Shown here piece by piece: positions 25,500-37,609 of a DNA stretch of 64,000 nucleotides. The translations under genes and the position numbers were made by a program. The stretch is taken from contig NC_079134.1 of assembly GCF_945859705.1 (NCBI RefSeq), positions 36,966,576 to 37,030,575 on the forward strand, written 5' to 3'. The DNA is from Episyrphus balteatus. Lineage: Eukaryota > Arthropoda > Insecta > Diptera > Syrphidae. Each line of letters begins with the position of its first letter. Within the stretch, counting starts at the first letter, position 1. The notes under the pieces were generated by a model. The model was not told the origin of the DNA, searched no databases, and saw only the letters and a program-made list of their open reading frames with translations.

Positions 25500-27630
25500 C
25501 TTCAAAATGTACTGTATAAACCAGAAAGTACACAACAGAGTGTACTAAGTCACTAATTTGCATAGTGACTGGACACCGAAACCAAGATAAAAGAATCATA
25601 AATTAAATATATAACCTTTATATTACTCTATTTAAGTTAAATTTTGACAAAGATAGTGTACAGTTTAGCGAAAGTTCACTAACGAACCTAGATTGTTGCC
25701 AATTTGAAAACTTGACCGTTGAATTCTAACTTCACATTATAGTACTGAAAGTAAAATACACTCGATAAACGATGATCTCGATAAAAAGAAAATTGTTAAC
25801 TTGTGTACCTTAATTGTACTGAATGACCCAAAAAGTGCTCTAACGAACACGCACTCTTATTAAGTAGGTACTGATAAACAAAATCTGAACTTTGACAAGG
25901 GTATAGTACAGTTTAGCAAAAGTTCACTTACAAACCTTCATACTCAGTTATACAGGGTGTCCCAAAAGTAATGGATCAAACAAAATATGCAGATAGGCCA
26001 ACTTTAGGGCTCTCAGAATTTGGTAACTTGTTCATCCCAAATCCTTACGGTTTTCAATTTAATGCAGTTTTTGTGAATTATCGAAAAATCTCGACTTTGC
26101 AACAGTATTTTGCTTCCTCCGGTCATAATTGATTTTTGTTTTTTACAATTCTTTCACTAAAACATTGCCTAATAATAAGAAATAATTATTTAATCAAAAT
26201 ATTTTTTATTTCATACGCCATTTTGCTGCAAATTATGTAACAGTTCCATGTTTTATAAAAACTCAATTTCTTACTTTTATTTGAGAGGAACATCCCGAAA
26301 AAAAATTGTATGGTGTGATACTGGTTTATTATTTTAAAAACTTGCCGTATTATTGCACTTTTCAAAAATGTATAAAAATTTCCAAAGTTCAAATTAGAAC
26401 GAAAGATATTACAATTTTAATGCAAAAAAACAGGGGTTTTCAGAGCAAAATAACAAACAAAAATCGAGGCTTTTATTCAAAAAGAAATAAACAAACAACA
26501 GTCGAGGAAATGTGTTTATTTTTCTTTGTTATTTTTCTCTGAAAAGGCCTGTTTTGTTGCATTAAAATTGTAATATCTTTTGTTCTAACTTCAAGTTTGG
26601 AAACTTTTATACATTTTTGTATTTTGTGCAATAACACGGCAATTTTTTAAAATAATTAACCTGTGTCACACTATACAAATTTTTTGCAGTGTGTTGCTCT
26701 GAAAAAAAAAATAAGTAATTGAGTTTTTATAAAACATGGAACTGTTACATAATTTGCAGCAAAATGGCGTATGAAATAAAAAATATTTTGATTAAATAAT
26801 TATTTATTCTTATTAGCCAATGTTTTAGTGAAAGAATTGTAAAAAACAAAAATCAATTATGACCGGAGGAAGCAAAATACTGTTGCAAAGTCGAGATTTT
26901 TCGATAATTCACAAAAACTGCATTAAATTGAAAACCGTAAGGATTTGGGATGAACAAGTTACTAAATTCTGAGAGCCCTAAAGTTGGCCTATCAGCATAT
27001 TTCGTTTGATCCATTACTTTTGGGACACCCTGTATGTACTGTACTTTACAATTCCGAAAGTTTGTACACTAATCCAAATTTACTTTCAATAGAAAAATTG
27101 TGCTGTTGAAGATGAAAAAACATGAATTTCAATGTAATACTCCAAAAGTACACTACAAAACATTAACATTAATGGTCAAGTCTCAATATGAAATACAGTT
27201 TAAAACATAAAGTACACTACAGAAGCACTGTGGATTAATGTCTAACCTGCTGTGTACACATGTAAAGTACACTACAGAACCTTTACGTTGCCGTGAAACT
27301 TGACTGTATTGTTTATTTATGAAAGTTCACCACAAAATCTTAATTGTACTTAATTTAAGTGTACTCTTTAACTACAAAAGCAGACTAATAGTCCTTAAAA
27401 ATAAAAGCTTTTAAAATATGTACCTTCACCTTATGACAAAAACTGTATAACAACCAAAGTACACTACCGAATCTTTTTCTCAGTGGAAACCGTGAATTCT
27501 AATAATTGTACTGTATTACCTTGAAACTTCACATCGAAAAAAACTCGAGCTTGCCCAAGATAAAGATATGCCTAAACCCTGAACCTGTGCAGTTGCACTA
27601 TGTAAAAGAACACTGCAGAAATCTTCAATA
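25500..27630. repeat. Field of degenerate AAAGTACACTACAGAA repeats
   Basis: Variants of AAAGT(A/T)CACTACAGAA recur at about 25525, 25671, 25921, 27145, 27209, 27264, 27322, 27456 and 27608, spaced about 55-150 bp in each half. The palindromic element at 25953-27032 splits the field. Between copies lie GTACTGTA-like words. It looks like an old diverged tandem or dispersed repeat. Confidence 0.55.
25953..27032. mobile_element. 1.08-kb palindromic element, TA target site
   Basis: The left end CAGGGTGTCCCAAAAGTAAT and the right end (its inverse) are flanked by TA (25951-25952 and 27033-27034). The inverted arms extend about 500 bp each toward a centre near 26490, for example GACCGGAGGAAGCAAAATAC on the right against its complement on the left. 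The arms retain high identity with small indels. TA duplication and the CAGGGTGTCCC terminus fit a Tc1/mariner-type or foldback non-autonomous element. No transposase frame is present. Confidence 0.85.
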
Positions 27631-28115
27631 TCTAGACTATGATTAACTTTTGTACTATTTTGTGAGCATCTCCCTGCAACTTCTTTTATTTTCAATTCAA
27701 CTTAAATTTTGTCTTCATCACATTTATGTTACGGGGTTGCAGAATTGTAGGTATTTTTTTTTTAGTGTTTTTCGAATTTCATTGCTCCCACCAAGCGATA
27801 TGACTTTTTGCTCTAGAGAGAGAGAAATAAAAAGTTGCAACTTCTGAATCGTGTTTCAGGGATTTTCTTGTGCGGAATTTCGTGCCATGAGATTTGCTCC
27901 TTGTCGTCATCATCATCATCATAAAACATCGTGATGTTGTTGGTTTCGGTTTCAAAGGAAATCTACATCGTCGTCATCGTTGTTGGTTGTGTAGCTAAAA
28001 GGTGTATCAAAGGGCAACCTATTGATGTCAATAATGGAAATAAATTCAAAAGCAATAAAGTTGTGTTTAGTGTGCACTATAATACTAGAGAAATGCTTTT
28101 ATATATATGTAGTAG

Positions 28116-29728
28116 CAGTGGCGTATTGAGGGGGGGGCTCAGGGGGCTCAAGCCCCCCCCAAGCCTTCAAGATCATGTTATTATTTAGCTGATTTCATCA
28201 TAATGAACATGATTTACTGAAACTTTTTCGTAAATCTTAAAGATTTAGAGGCAGCTCAGATGCTCGAGCCCCCTCCAAAATCTGAAACGGATGTTTATGT
28301 TTGTTTGAGTAAGAGCCTCAGCTGACGTTGAGGGTTGGCGTAATTTTTTTTCGGGTTTTAGTTCGATTTGGAATTCTTCAGATCATTTTTTTTGGTATTT
28401 TGACGTCGAATTACATCACCGTTAAATTTTGCAAAACTTCTTATGCAAAATGCAATCTCAAAACGCCGTCTTTTAAAGATATTAGAAATAGAAATTTTTG
28501 ATATCTCAAAATCTTAGTGGCCAACATAACTAATGGTTTCTCTTAGCAAATTCCATTTTGCGCTTTTGATTTGGATTAAAAAAGCAACATATTACGAAAA
28601 AATAATATGTATTTTTGATTAAACATCAACAAGAACTTCATTGAAAATTAATATTTGAGACTTTCACATTCTGCATTTAACTTTTTAGGCATTCACTTGC
28701 CGAAAGTGAAATTAGGTGTTCTGCATTTTTTCACTCATTTAGATTTTCTCATCGAATTCAGTTTACTTTGAATTTAGTGCCCTTTTCAATGAATTTGCAA
28801 TTTTTGGACAAAATATTATCAAAACTTATATGTATTTTTATTGTTTTGCATAGTTTATTTGTTTGTTGATTTAATACAAAATACATAATGCCTCATGGCA
28901 TGAAATATTATAATTCATCACTGCCTCTGTGTTTGCAGTGCGCAATTCTCCAGGTACCTTCGGGAATTGCGCACTCCTTCTGTGTTAGCAACCTCTTTCG
29001 CTTTACACTAATTCATTTTTGTTTTAAAATTTGCAATAATACTGCCCATGTTTTGCATTTCACTTACATATTTGATTTGTCTCACAAAATGTGTCTTCTT
29101 CATTTTTCTTTTAAATTCTGATAAAATTCGGATAAAATTGCATCCATGTCCAAAGCAGTAGTAATTTCACTTTAGAAACAAAATAAAAATGAATGATCCT
29201 TCAGTTTTGACAGTTTGAAGCAATTTTGAAGTTTTCGAAATCGATCGAAATGAAGAATATGATATTTCATTTCACGTGAAATTGAAGAGTGATTTCAATT
29301 CACTTTCGTTCAAATTGCGAAACATGAGCATTTATATCGAAAATAAGAATGAGCCTATAGCTCAATAACTATAAACGTGATAGGAATAAATCTGTTAACA
29401 GTTTTGAATTCAGTACATGACAAAGTTCGAACGAAATAAAGTGTTTTTTTACGGATGACTGAACTCCTTGCTCATTGTGTAAAATGTTTGCAGTATAACA
29501 ACTTTGAAAAAACACTACTTTTATTATGAAAGGAGGAGACAGAGTACGAAGCTGTCGAGTAGTAGCAGTAAAATGCTACTTTACCACTTTCTGTACCGCA
29601 CCACAGCTCTTCACTTTCGATCAAAGATGGATAAAAAAGAGAAACAAATTTTTTCGTACATTTTCCCCCTAAAAAAATTTTGAAAAATTTTCTAGCCCCC
29701 CCCAAATTTTTTTCTGGATACGCCACTG
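28116..29728. mobile_element. Non-autonomous hAT element with 8-bp TSD
   Basis: The termini are CAGTGGCGTATTGAGGGGGG on the left and, inverted, CAGTGGCGTATCCAGAAAAA on the right. Both are followed inward by runs of G/C that would read as GGGGGGGC. Perfect 8-bp TSDs TGTAGTAG lie at 28108-28115 and 29729-29736. An 8-bp TSD and CAGTGGCGTA ends are typical of the hAT superfamily. The 1.6-kb interior has no transposase that I can recognise. It contains a short hairpin, GTGCGCAATTC ... GAATTGCGCAC, near 28938-28977. Confidence 0.9.
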
Positions 29729-29736
29729 TGTAGTAG

Positions 29737-31230
29737 TTGTCCCCGCACTTCCGTTTCTGAAACTAAAATATCTAGCTCGCTCACTCCCCCTGAGGAGGTT
29801 TGTTTGACGATGGTGATGGACTTTTATCAGAAGGAAGAAGCAAAAAGTACACAACAACAACAACAAAAAAATAAAGGTACATAAGCAAAGTTTAATTCTC
29901 TGCGGTTTATAACTTTGTTTTCGGGTGGTTTAATTGCTTTTGTTGTGCTTTCTCTGGATGCGCCTTTGATTTTGCCGCTGGAATATTATTCCTTTCCACT
30001 ATTCTACTAACAATTCGACTCTGGGTTAGAGAGATGTTCGTGAGGTGGGTTATACTCTAGAAGAGGCTTTTAGCTCTTTCTATAGTAGTTTCATGTATAG
30101 TTTCTTTGTTCAATTGGCGCAGCAATGATTGAAAAGGTATTTTCAGGCATCAAACTCTGGCGTATTTTTTTTTTGTGTTGGTTGGACATTATAGGTGAGA
30201 TTGGGGGTGTTAGGGGGAGGGGGATGATGGGAAAAAACACACAGATTTTTGTGGGTAAATGTTGAAGTTATTTTTGTGTTTCTGTGCTTTAGTTTTTTGG
30301 TTTTCTTCTTCTTTTTTGTTTGTTGTTGTTTTTGTTGTGTTGTTAGTTTTCTTCTTGTTGCAAGCAAAGGTAAATATTTTCGTGTTACAAAGAAACTTTT
30401 CGATTTGGGTTAAAGTTTCTTTCTTGTTTTTTTTTTTGTTCTTGTTATGTTAACCAGTGGCTAAAATAAAGTCACTGTAAACGGAGTTATAAAACAACTA
30501 CCAGAAAATTAGATAAAGTTCAAGGAACCCAGACGAATAGAAGAACATTGATGGAGCTTGTGGCTTGTTAAAGAGTCGAAACCAGAAAGAACAATTTTTT
30601 GAGGAAAAAGTTTTAGTTTAGTTTTAGTTTTGGAGTTACTTATTGGTTTGTATTTGAATTGAAAAAGCTTGGATTTCTTTTTTTTTTAAAGTCACACAAA
30701 GGATTTCAAACAAAATACTATCAAAAATCTAAAGGTTTTATGTAAGTAAAATAATTTGATAAAAATTAGTGAAATGTTAAAAAAATTCAAATGATAAAAG
30801 CTTTTAATAACAAGATGATGAAAATTGTACAATCCTTAGAAAAATGCTTATTTAAACAATCCTTTGATATTGGAAAAATAAAAAAGAAGATAAAACTTTT
30901 TTAAATTTTTAATTTTTCTTGACTGATTGTAAGGTATTATTTCGGACTATCCACTTAACAGTTTATTCCGTGCAATAAACCAGAGTTCTTCAGTAATTAT
31001 AACAGATTTTTGGTTACAGTATAACAGATCAAATAAGTAATACCAGATTGCTTTCATTAAATTCTATTGTTCATCTAATCAAGAATCTTACTTCTTGCAA
31101 GGTTTTAACTTCCCCTAAAGGCGGCCTTCTGTTTATTTTTATAGGAAAGAGTTTGATACCAAATGAAAGAGAATAAAGAGCTTATTCTTATTATTTCTAT
31201 ACGTGCAATTATGTGACTTAATTCCTTTCT
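29737..31230. other. AT-rich DNA, no gene seen
   Basis: T/G-rich and A-rich tracts with no recognisable coding sequence. Frames around 30143-30453 are low complexity. Confidence 0.55.
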
Positions 31231-31235
31231 ACCCG

Positions 31236-32335
31236 GCCGCAAAGAAATATGAATAAATTTCTCATTAATTTTTAATTGAACGAGGAGTTGCTTTAGCATA
31301 TTATCTCGTTTATTTGTCTTTAAGTGTACACAAAATTTATACCAAGCCATTCTCTAATTCAATACCTACAATTTAAGACTATAACCTTCAAAAACTATCA
31401 AGTAGTTTACAATTAACTGAGTCAAAACTGAACTGAACTCCCAAACTAAGACCTACCTAAAAATTCTTTGTCATTCCCTATAAAATGACTCAATTGCATT
31501 AGATCATTGTTTAATTTTTAAAAACGAAAACCGAAACAAATTCCATTTTATTTGGTCAATTTAAAAAATCTTTTATCCTCGGGCTCTCTCTCATAAAACA
31601 TCAACAGTTTACACACACCCATTCATTTCAGATGAATTCATCTTCTAATTTAGATATTTTTTGTTTCATTGTGTCTTTGTTTTTTTTTCTGTTCAAAATC
31701 AAAAAAAGGAGTGGAATATTTATGATGTTCCTGCTGAAAACGAAAAACTCAAACTCAGATTTAATAATTGACTCGAAAGGCAAACCTATTTTATGACGTA
31801 ATTAAATCTTGAAACCCAAAACACAATCTCACACAAAGAGTTGCTGTTTTTGGGTCTTCAGGTCCAGATACGAGAATAAAAGATTTGTATTTTTGAAATC
31901 GAAATGAAATTTGACACCTTTCACGAATAGTTTTTTTTTTTTTGTAAGAAGAAAATCTTAAGGTTTAGGTAAAAACTGGAAGAGACAGGGATGAATTTGA
32001 AAATAAAATTTTCTATCATTATTTAGGGCGAATTCGATGAGGAATGAAGTTTAGAGCGATTTCATGTTTATTTTTTAATTGAACGACGAATTGCTCCAGC
32101 GTTTTTTCGCCCTTTAATTACACCAAAAAAGCTTTCCAATGGCTTAAAAATGTGTGAAATTAAATAATGGAGAAGACAGGCTGAGTTTGAAAATGAAATT
32201 TTCTGTATTTAGCCCGAATTCGTTGAGGCAAGGAGAGATTTCACGTTTATTTTTTAATTGAACGACGAATTGCTTCAGCGCTATTTCGCTATTAATATAC
32301 TTAAAAAGTCTACCAAAGGCTTAAGAAAATGAAAC
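31236..32335. repeat. Three related about 160-bp repeats sharing TTTTTAATTGAACGA
   Basis: Two adjacent copies, about 31981-32165 and 32171-32330, share AGACAGG...GAATTTGAAAAT, GCGAATTCG.TGAGG, TTTATTTTTTAATTGAACGA and CGAATTGCT(C/T)CAGCG in the same order. A more diverged third copy near 31236-31330 has TTTTTAATTGAACGAGGAGT. It may be a tandem duplication of an older interspersed unit. Confidence 0.65.
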
Positions 32336-32339
32336 TGAA

Positions 32340-34420
32340 CACCTACATGTGCTATAACGCCCCTCAAAATTTGGAGCCTTATGCTGGGTCATTTAATATT
32401 TCAAAGTAAGACAAATACAAAAAAGCAAAAAAAAAATGAAAACTAATCGTTTACCGCATTGTCTCAGAGGGTAAATTCATTGTCAGCAGCCCCAACAACG
32501 TGTCTGGGATCACCTGTGGTGCCCATGAAACTGCCCATAACATGCGGACAGATCATTTATCAACCTGGTGTGATGGCATCCCGGGTAGAATTTTTTTTTG
32601 TTTTGGGTTCGTCTGTCTCTCTGACTGGTCTGTTTATCTGTCTATATTATATACCTTTTCGATAACCAGGAACACACGATAGTCATTAATTATTTTTAGG
32701 GATTGTGTGTAATATAAATTTAATATTTATTTGTTTTTTTTTTTGTGTTTTTTGATCAATCAACCCTCATTGTTTCGGGGTTTTTTGTTTTGGTTTTGAA
32801 TAAAGAGGGGGAAATAAATCGCTAACACAAAAAAAAAAAAAACAGATAAACATCAATACACCAGAGAAACTATGTTGAGGGGGAAACAAAAAGATGCTGG
32901 GTCAGATGTTAAATTGTAGGCACATACAAAAAAACTGTCAAAGAAGATGGAACAAAAAAAAAATAAGAAAATTACGCAAAATTGTTGTCCTTTCTTTATT
33001 TTTGTTCGGTCTTTACCATGCATATGTTTCAGAATGAACAAAAAAAAAATAAAAATCCTGAGGGATGAGATAGAGATTTAAAAGAGAGACACGTTGCCAG
33101 TGTTGTTTATTTTGTTTGCTGTGTCATGCAAGTATTCCCACACCTTTGCCAGCAGCACCACTGCCATATACCACACTGAAGGGTGGCGGTCTGAGTTTTT
33201 TTCTAATTTCTCTTGGGTGACCCCCGATGTACCTAACCCCTAAAGAGGTTTATGGTGTTATTGAGTGTGAATCGAGTGTGCTATGAACTAATGGGATTAA
33301 GGTTTATTTTCTTATTTATTCATTTTTTTTGTTCATGTTGTTGAGAATTTTAGCCCCTCACATTTTTTTGAATTTGATGGAAATGGTAATGATTTTTGAT
33401 GGAATCCAGACGAGTTTCGAAAATGGTTTTTCGGTTAATTTTTAATGAGTTACTTTCCTGAAATTGGAATTGGATTTGTGTAAGAAATTTAGATATTTGG
33501 TTTTGGTGAAGAAGGAGATATAGAGTTAGACATTACACAAGTGTCAAAAATTGACATGTGTGGCATTTCGACAGAATTTAGAAATCCCTAAGGTAAATAT
33601 GGGATGGGAAACTAAGGAAGTGAAACATCGTTTTTGATATTTAGGTAGAAAAGGGTACATCTTTAATGATTTTTTTAGAGTAAGAAACAAAATAAAATGT
33701 GAAAAGTAATTCAAAAATATAGAAAATTCAATAACTTTACATCATCACTATATCTTCCATGAAAGCAGGTGGATCCCATGGAAGTGTTTTGATACCTCTA
33801 GATTAAGATTTAATAACGCTGAATAAAAGAAAAAAGATTAGAATTTGTAGCTAATTTGCTAGAAATATATTGCTATCGTTATAAACCTATAAATTAATAT
33901 TCTTACCCAAATATCGAATATACTATTGAAAGTTTGTATTTCTTACCTGAAAAACAGATAAACAAATTTTAAATAGGCAGATCTACAAAAAAAAATACAA
34001 TATATTTTATATACAATATAGTTTATTAGAGCTTAATTTTTGATATTATTTTGGAGTTAAAATTTAAAATAAAAATAAATTAGTTTATTACTTTTGCTTT
34101 TATTCAATTAAATATTACTTTACACAGACTATAACCAGAAGACGACGAAGACGCTTCAAACGAGACCTTATTTTTTAAATTGTGATATTCAGTTTAAAAG
34201 TTATGATGGAACATGTGAACATGTTTCTATGCATTTTTTAAGATGGTGAATCGTGACAGGCTGTTTTTTTTTAACTACAGCTCCAACTGAACATCGAGTG
34301 CAAGTCTCTTACAGCTGATGTCACATTGTTGCTTTTGCTTGTCTTTAAAGCTTTAAAGCATACTTTATCATGAAAGGTGTTGAATTACACCAGACACCAG
34401 ACTTTACAAGCTACTGTTGT
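32340..34420. other. AT-rich DNA, no gene seen
   Basis: No coding segment was recognised. A slightly GC-richer patch at about 33100-33250 lacks repeat or protein signals. Confidence 0.5.
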
Positions 34421-34429
34421 TAGCTTTGG

Positions 34430-34690
34430 TGCGTATTCAGAACCTCAAGGCCTGAAGCGAGTTAGTAAAGCAGAATAAAATACAAAAGGTCTACGAATAT
34501 CACTCGCTTAAGTCTGAATTGCCATTACGTTGTGTAAAGGCTTTACAGCGACATCGAAATGGCCAGAAAACTATAAATTCAGCGGTTTCGATCGGTAGGA
34601 CACGAACCAGCCCGTCAAGTTTTCTTATCCAACCCCGATGGGCAATGTGGAAGAATAACAGATCATCTTAAAAATTGGAAAACAACCTCA
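34430..34690 (+). pseudogene. C-terminal scrap of a non-LTR retrotransposon ORF
   Basis: At about 34585-34680 the plus strand reads RFRSVGHEPARQVFLSNPDG, then QCGRITDHLKNW. This matches the frequent LINE C-terminal pattern 'RW.GHV.RM...P.R.VF.S.PDG.RGRGRP.TRW', with a small gap where RM would be and several substitutions. The flanks are full of stops. It is a dead fragment. Confidence 0.6.
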
Positions 34691-34699
34691 ACCAAATGA

Positions 34700-36730
34700 A
34701 TGTCTGCAACATTGATTTTGGGCCCTTCTATTCAGTTTCTCCTACAACATCGATCAATAAGACTTTGTCAAAGCCTTTATCTATCCAGTCTCTATGCCTT
34801 CTGGTAGACTCTAAAAGTTTAACCTTGTTTTGAAGTGGAAGGAGGGTTTTCCGAACAGCAACTCGTCGAAATATAGCATAATTTTTCGTCTCCGTTTTTC
34901 ATCCTGATCGTGGTTTATCCTCAAGAAGTAATGTTTGAGCGTGCTGCTCAGTGGCCCGCTGAACGAAACCCTTATATACAGCCCTTTTTACTATAATTTG
35001 CAAAATTTTTATCAGAACATTATAAGAAAAATGTGAGAGAAAAATCGCTAAAACAATTGGTCCATCAATTGAAAAATAAATGAGAAATCACTCCATAAAC
35101 ATATACAAAAAAAAAATTATACTTAGATGTAGGTACATTTATTATGGTCATATCAATTCATGGAAGTCACCATCAGAATTCAACATTAATATGAAAATCT
35201 TTTAGTAAGTACCTATTTTAATTTACATAATAACTCTCATATACTTTCACTCAGAAATATTTTCAACTTTTCCATAAAAATAAAAATAATGAACAAACCT
35301 ATTACTTTGATTGCCCTATTTTGGCCTAGTAACTTTTAATCTTTCCCCTTTAACTTAGGTCATTACTCTTTTGTTATTTTCCTTTATGTTTTTTTTTTTT
35401 AATCAAAAATAAAATCTTCAAAACTTCCATTAACATTTTACACAAAAAAAAGGAAGAAAAAAAATCCCTCATAGAGAATTCGAGTACTTTACAAGTTATT
35501 ACTTGTAAATGACTTTGTTTATTCCGTTTTTTGATGATTTTTCAAAAAAAAACTAAAATCCACATATCCAAAAAAAATTTTCTTTTCTTCTTCTTGTTAG
35601 CCATTTGGAAGCCATATACTTTGTCTAGACTGATTACTTCAAATTCGCATTTCAAATGATGAGATTGTTTTTTTTTTTTTTTTCATATTTGAAAGAAAGA
35701 ACAAACAAATTCTAGGAAGGCTCTCGAACTAAGCAAAATACTTTCTTCCGAATTTTCTTTTACTGTAAATTTTCTTTGCTTTACAAAGTTAATCCGAGCG
35801 GGAAGAAAATAACAAACAAAAAGAAAAAAAATCTAAATGTAACCCATTTTCTTTCTGTACAATCCTTATACAGGAAATAATAATAAAAAAAAAAAACAAA
35901 AAAGGATTGATAAAGGCAAGGAAGAGTGAAAGAGAGAACAAATATAAGTTTCTCGTCACTCAAGTGTCATACCACACTAATGACAGAAAAATGGATTTTT
36001 CCTTATACAGATTCCGAGATATGGAAAAAAGAAAAAATAATAAAGGATCAACACACAATAATAATGGAGAGATGGGAGACGTTATTATTTGCCATCAAAA
36101 TAAAGTTGGCACACGACAAAAAGGATTTTTTTTTTCTGTGAAAAAATATTAAAAAAAAAAAGAAAAAAAGGAACAAACTGATGTTACAGCAGCAGCAGAA
36201 ACATTTTTACCAGTTCAAACAGAACTACTTACCGCGAAAAGGATTTCTCTTTCTTTTTTTTCTTTTTTTTTTTGCTCCTTTTAGTTCTTTGTGGATGCAA
36301 TTCTTTTTGTGTTCGAGCTATTTTCCAAACTCTACGCAGCAAATTATGAAAAGCTTTTAGCACACAAACACACACACTCTAAAACTTAAAACAAAAAAAA
36401 ACGAACAAAATGTAGAACAATGCCAAAAGCACAGGGGTGAATTTAATTGAAGGCAAAGTAAACAAATGCTATGGGCCCACTCTTGTACGTAAGGGGGCCC
36501 AGAATAGTCTTGGAAGAGGCAATCGCTTATTAGTTTTAATTCATAAAAGTTATAAAAATTCAAAAACGTTCACTTTATGTTAGGCTTTTGCTGTCCCCTA
36601 ATTTTGAAGAACACCGAAAATGAAAACTAACTATATTCCAACAGCGGGGTTGGGTAAGGCATACTTCAGGCACACAGTGTTTTATTTTTCAAACCACAAG
36701 AATTTATTTCACATTAACTTTATTTTTGAA
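34700..36730. other. AT-rich DNA, no gene seen
   Basis: Nothing recognised apart from homopolymer runs. A GGGCCCACTC...GGGGGCCC patch near 36474-36502 may be a worn repeat end. Confidence 0.5.
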
Positions 36731-36734
36731 TTTG

Positions 36735-37600
36735 TGAAAAAAAATATAATTTTTGGAGATTTTAGAAGGTTTTGAATTTTTAGTACAAAAATTGTTTTTT
36801 GAATATCTACTACACGCATGTTAAACCTACTAAACCTCTCCTAAATTTATGTTGGACAAACGATGATTTTTTGTCAATATCAAGAACAAAAGGTGAACAA
36901 AACAGCAACATTTTGAATTGGTGATCTTGGAAGATTTTGAATTTTTAGTACAAAATTTGTTTTTTGAATATCTACTACACGCATGTTAAACCTATGATTC
37001 TTAGCATATATAAAGATCTCGAAGTGATCAAAACAGCAGCAGTTTGAATTTGTCTAAAAAAGTGATTTTTGGGGATTTTAGAGGATTTTGAATTTTTAGT
37101 ACAAAATTTATATTTGAATATCTACTAGACGAAGGTTGAACAAAATATGGTTTTTAGTATATGTCAAGAACTCAAAGTGAACAAAACAGCAGCAGTTTGA
37201 ATTTTTGAAAAAAAAAATTTTTTCCGAATTTTAGAGGATTTTAAATTTTTAGTACAAAATTTGTTTTTTGAATATCTACTAGACGAAGGTTGAAGAAACT
37301 ATGATTTTAAGTATATACCTATCAATAACTCATAGTTGATAAACGGCACCAGTTTGAATTTTTGAAAAAAAAAGTAATTTTTGGGCATTAAAGAAGATTT
37401 TGAATATTTAGTACAAAATTAGTTGTTCGAATATCAAGTAAACTTAGGGTCGACAAACGATAGTTTTTGGTATATATCACGGGCTCAAGGTGGAAACAAT
37501 AGGAGCAGTTTGAATGTTGGAAAAAAGTATTTTTGAGGGTCTTAAAGGACTTTGAATTCTTAGTACAAAATTAGTTTTTCGAATACCTCTAACTCTTAGT
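36735..37600. repeat. Minisatellite, about six units of 145-165 bp
   Basis: The phrase TTTTGAATTTTTAGTACAAA recurs near 36770, 36938, 37087, 37228, 37393 and 37550. Each is followed by TTTTTGAATATCTACTA(C/G)ACG or similar and later AACAAAACAGCAGCAGTTTG. Spacing is about 145-168 bp. The units become more divergent to the right, consistent with an old tandem array. Confidence 0.8.
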
Positions 37601-37609
37601 TTTAGCGTT

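Noticed and set aside
25500..27630. CRISPR-like array of spaced repeats
   Set aside because: Repeats are degenerate and irregularly spaced, and this is a eukaryotic genome.
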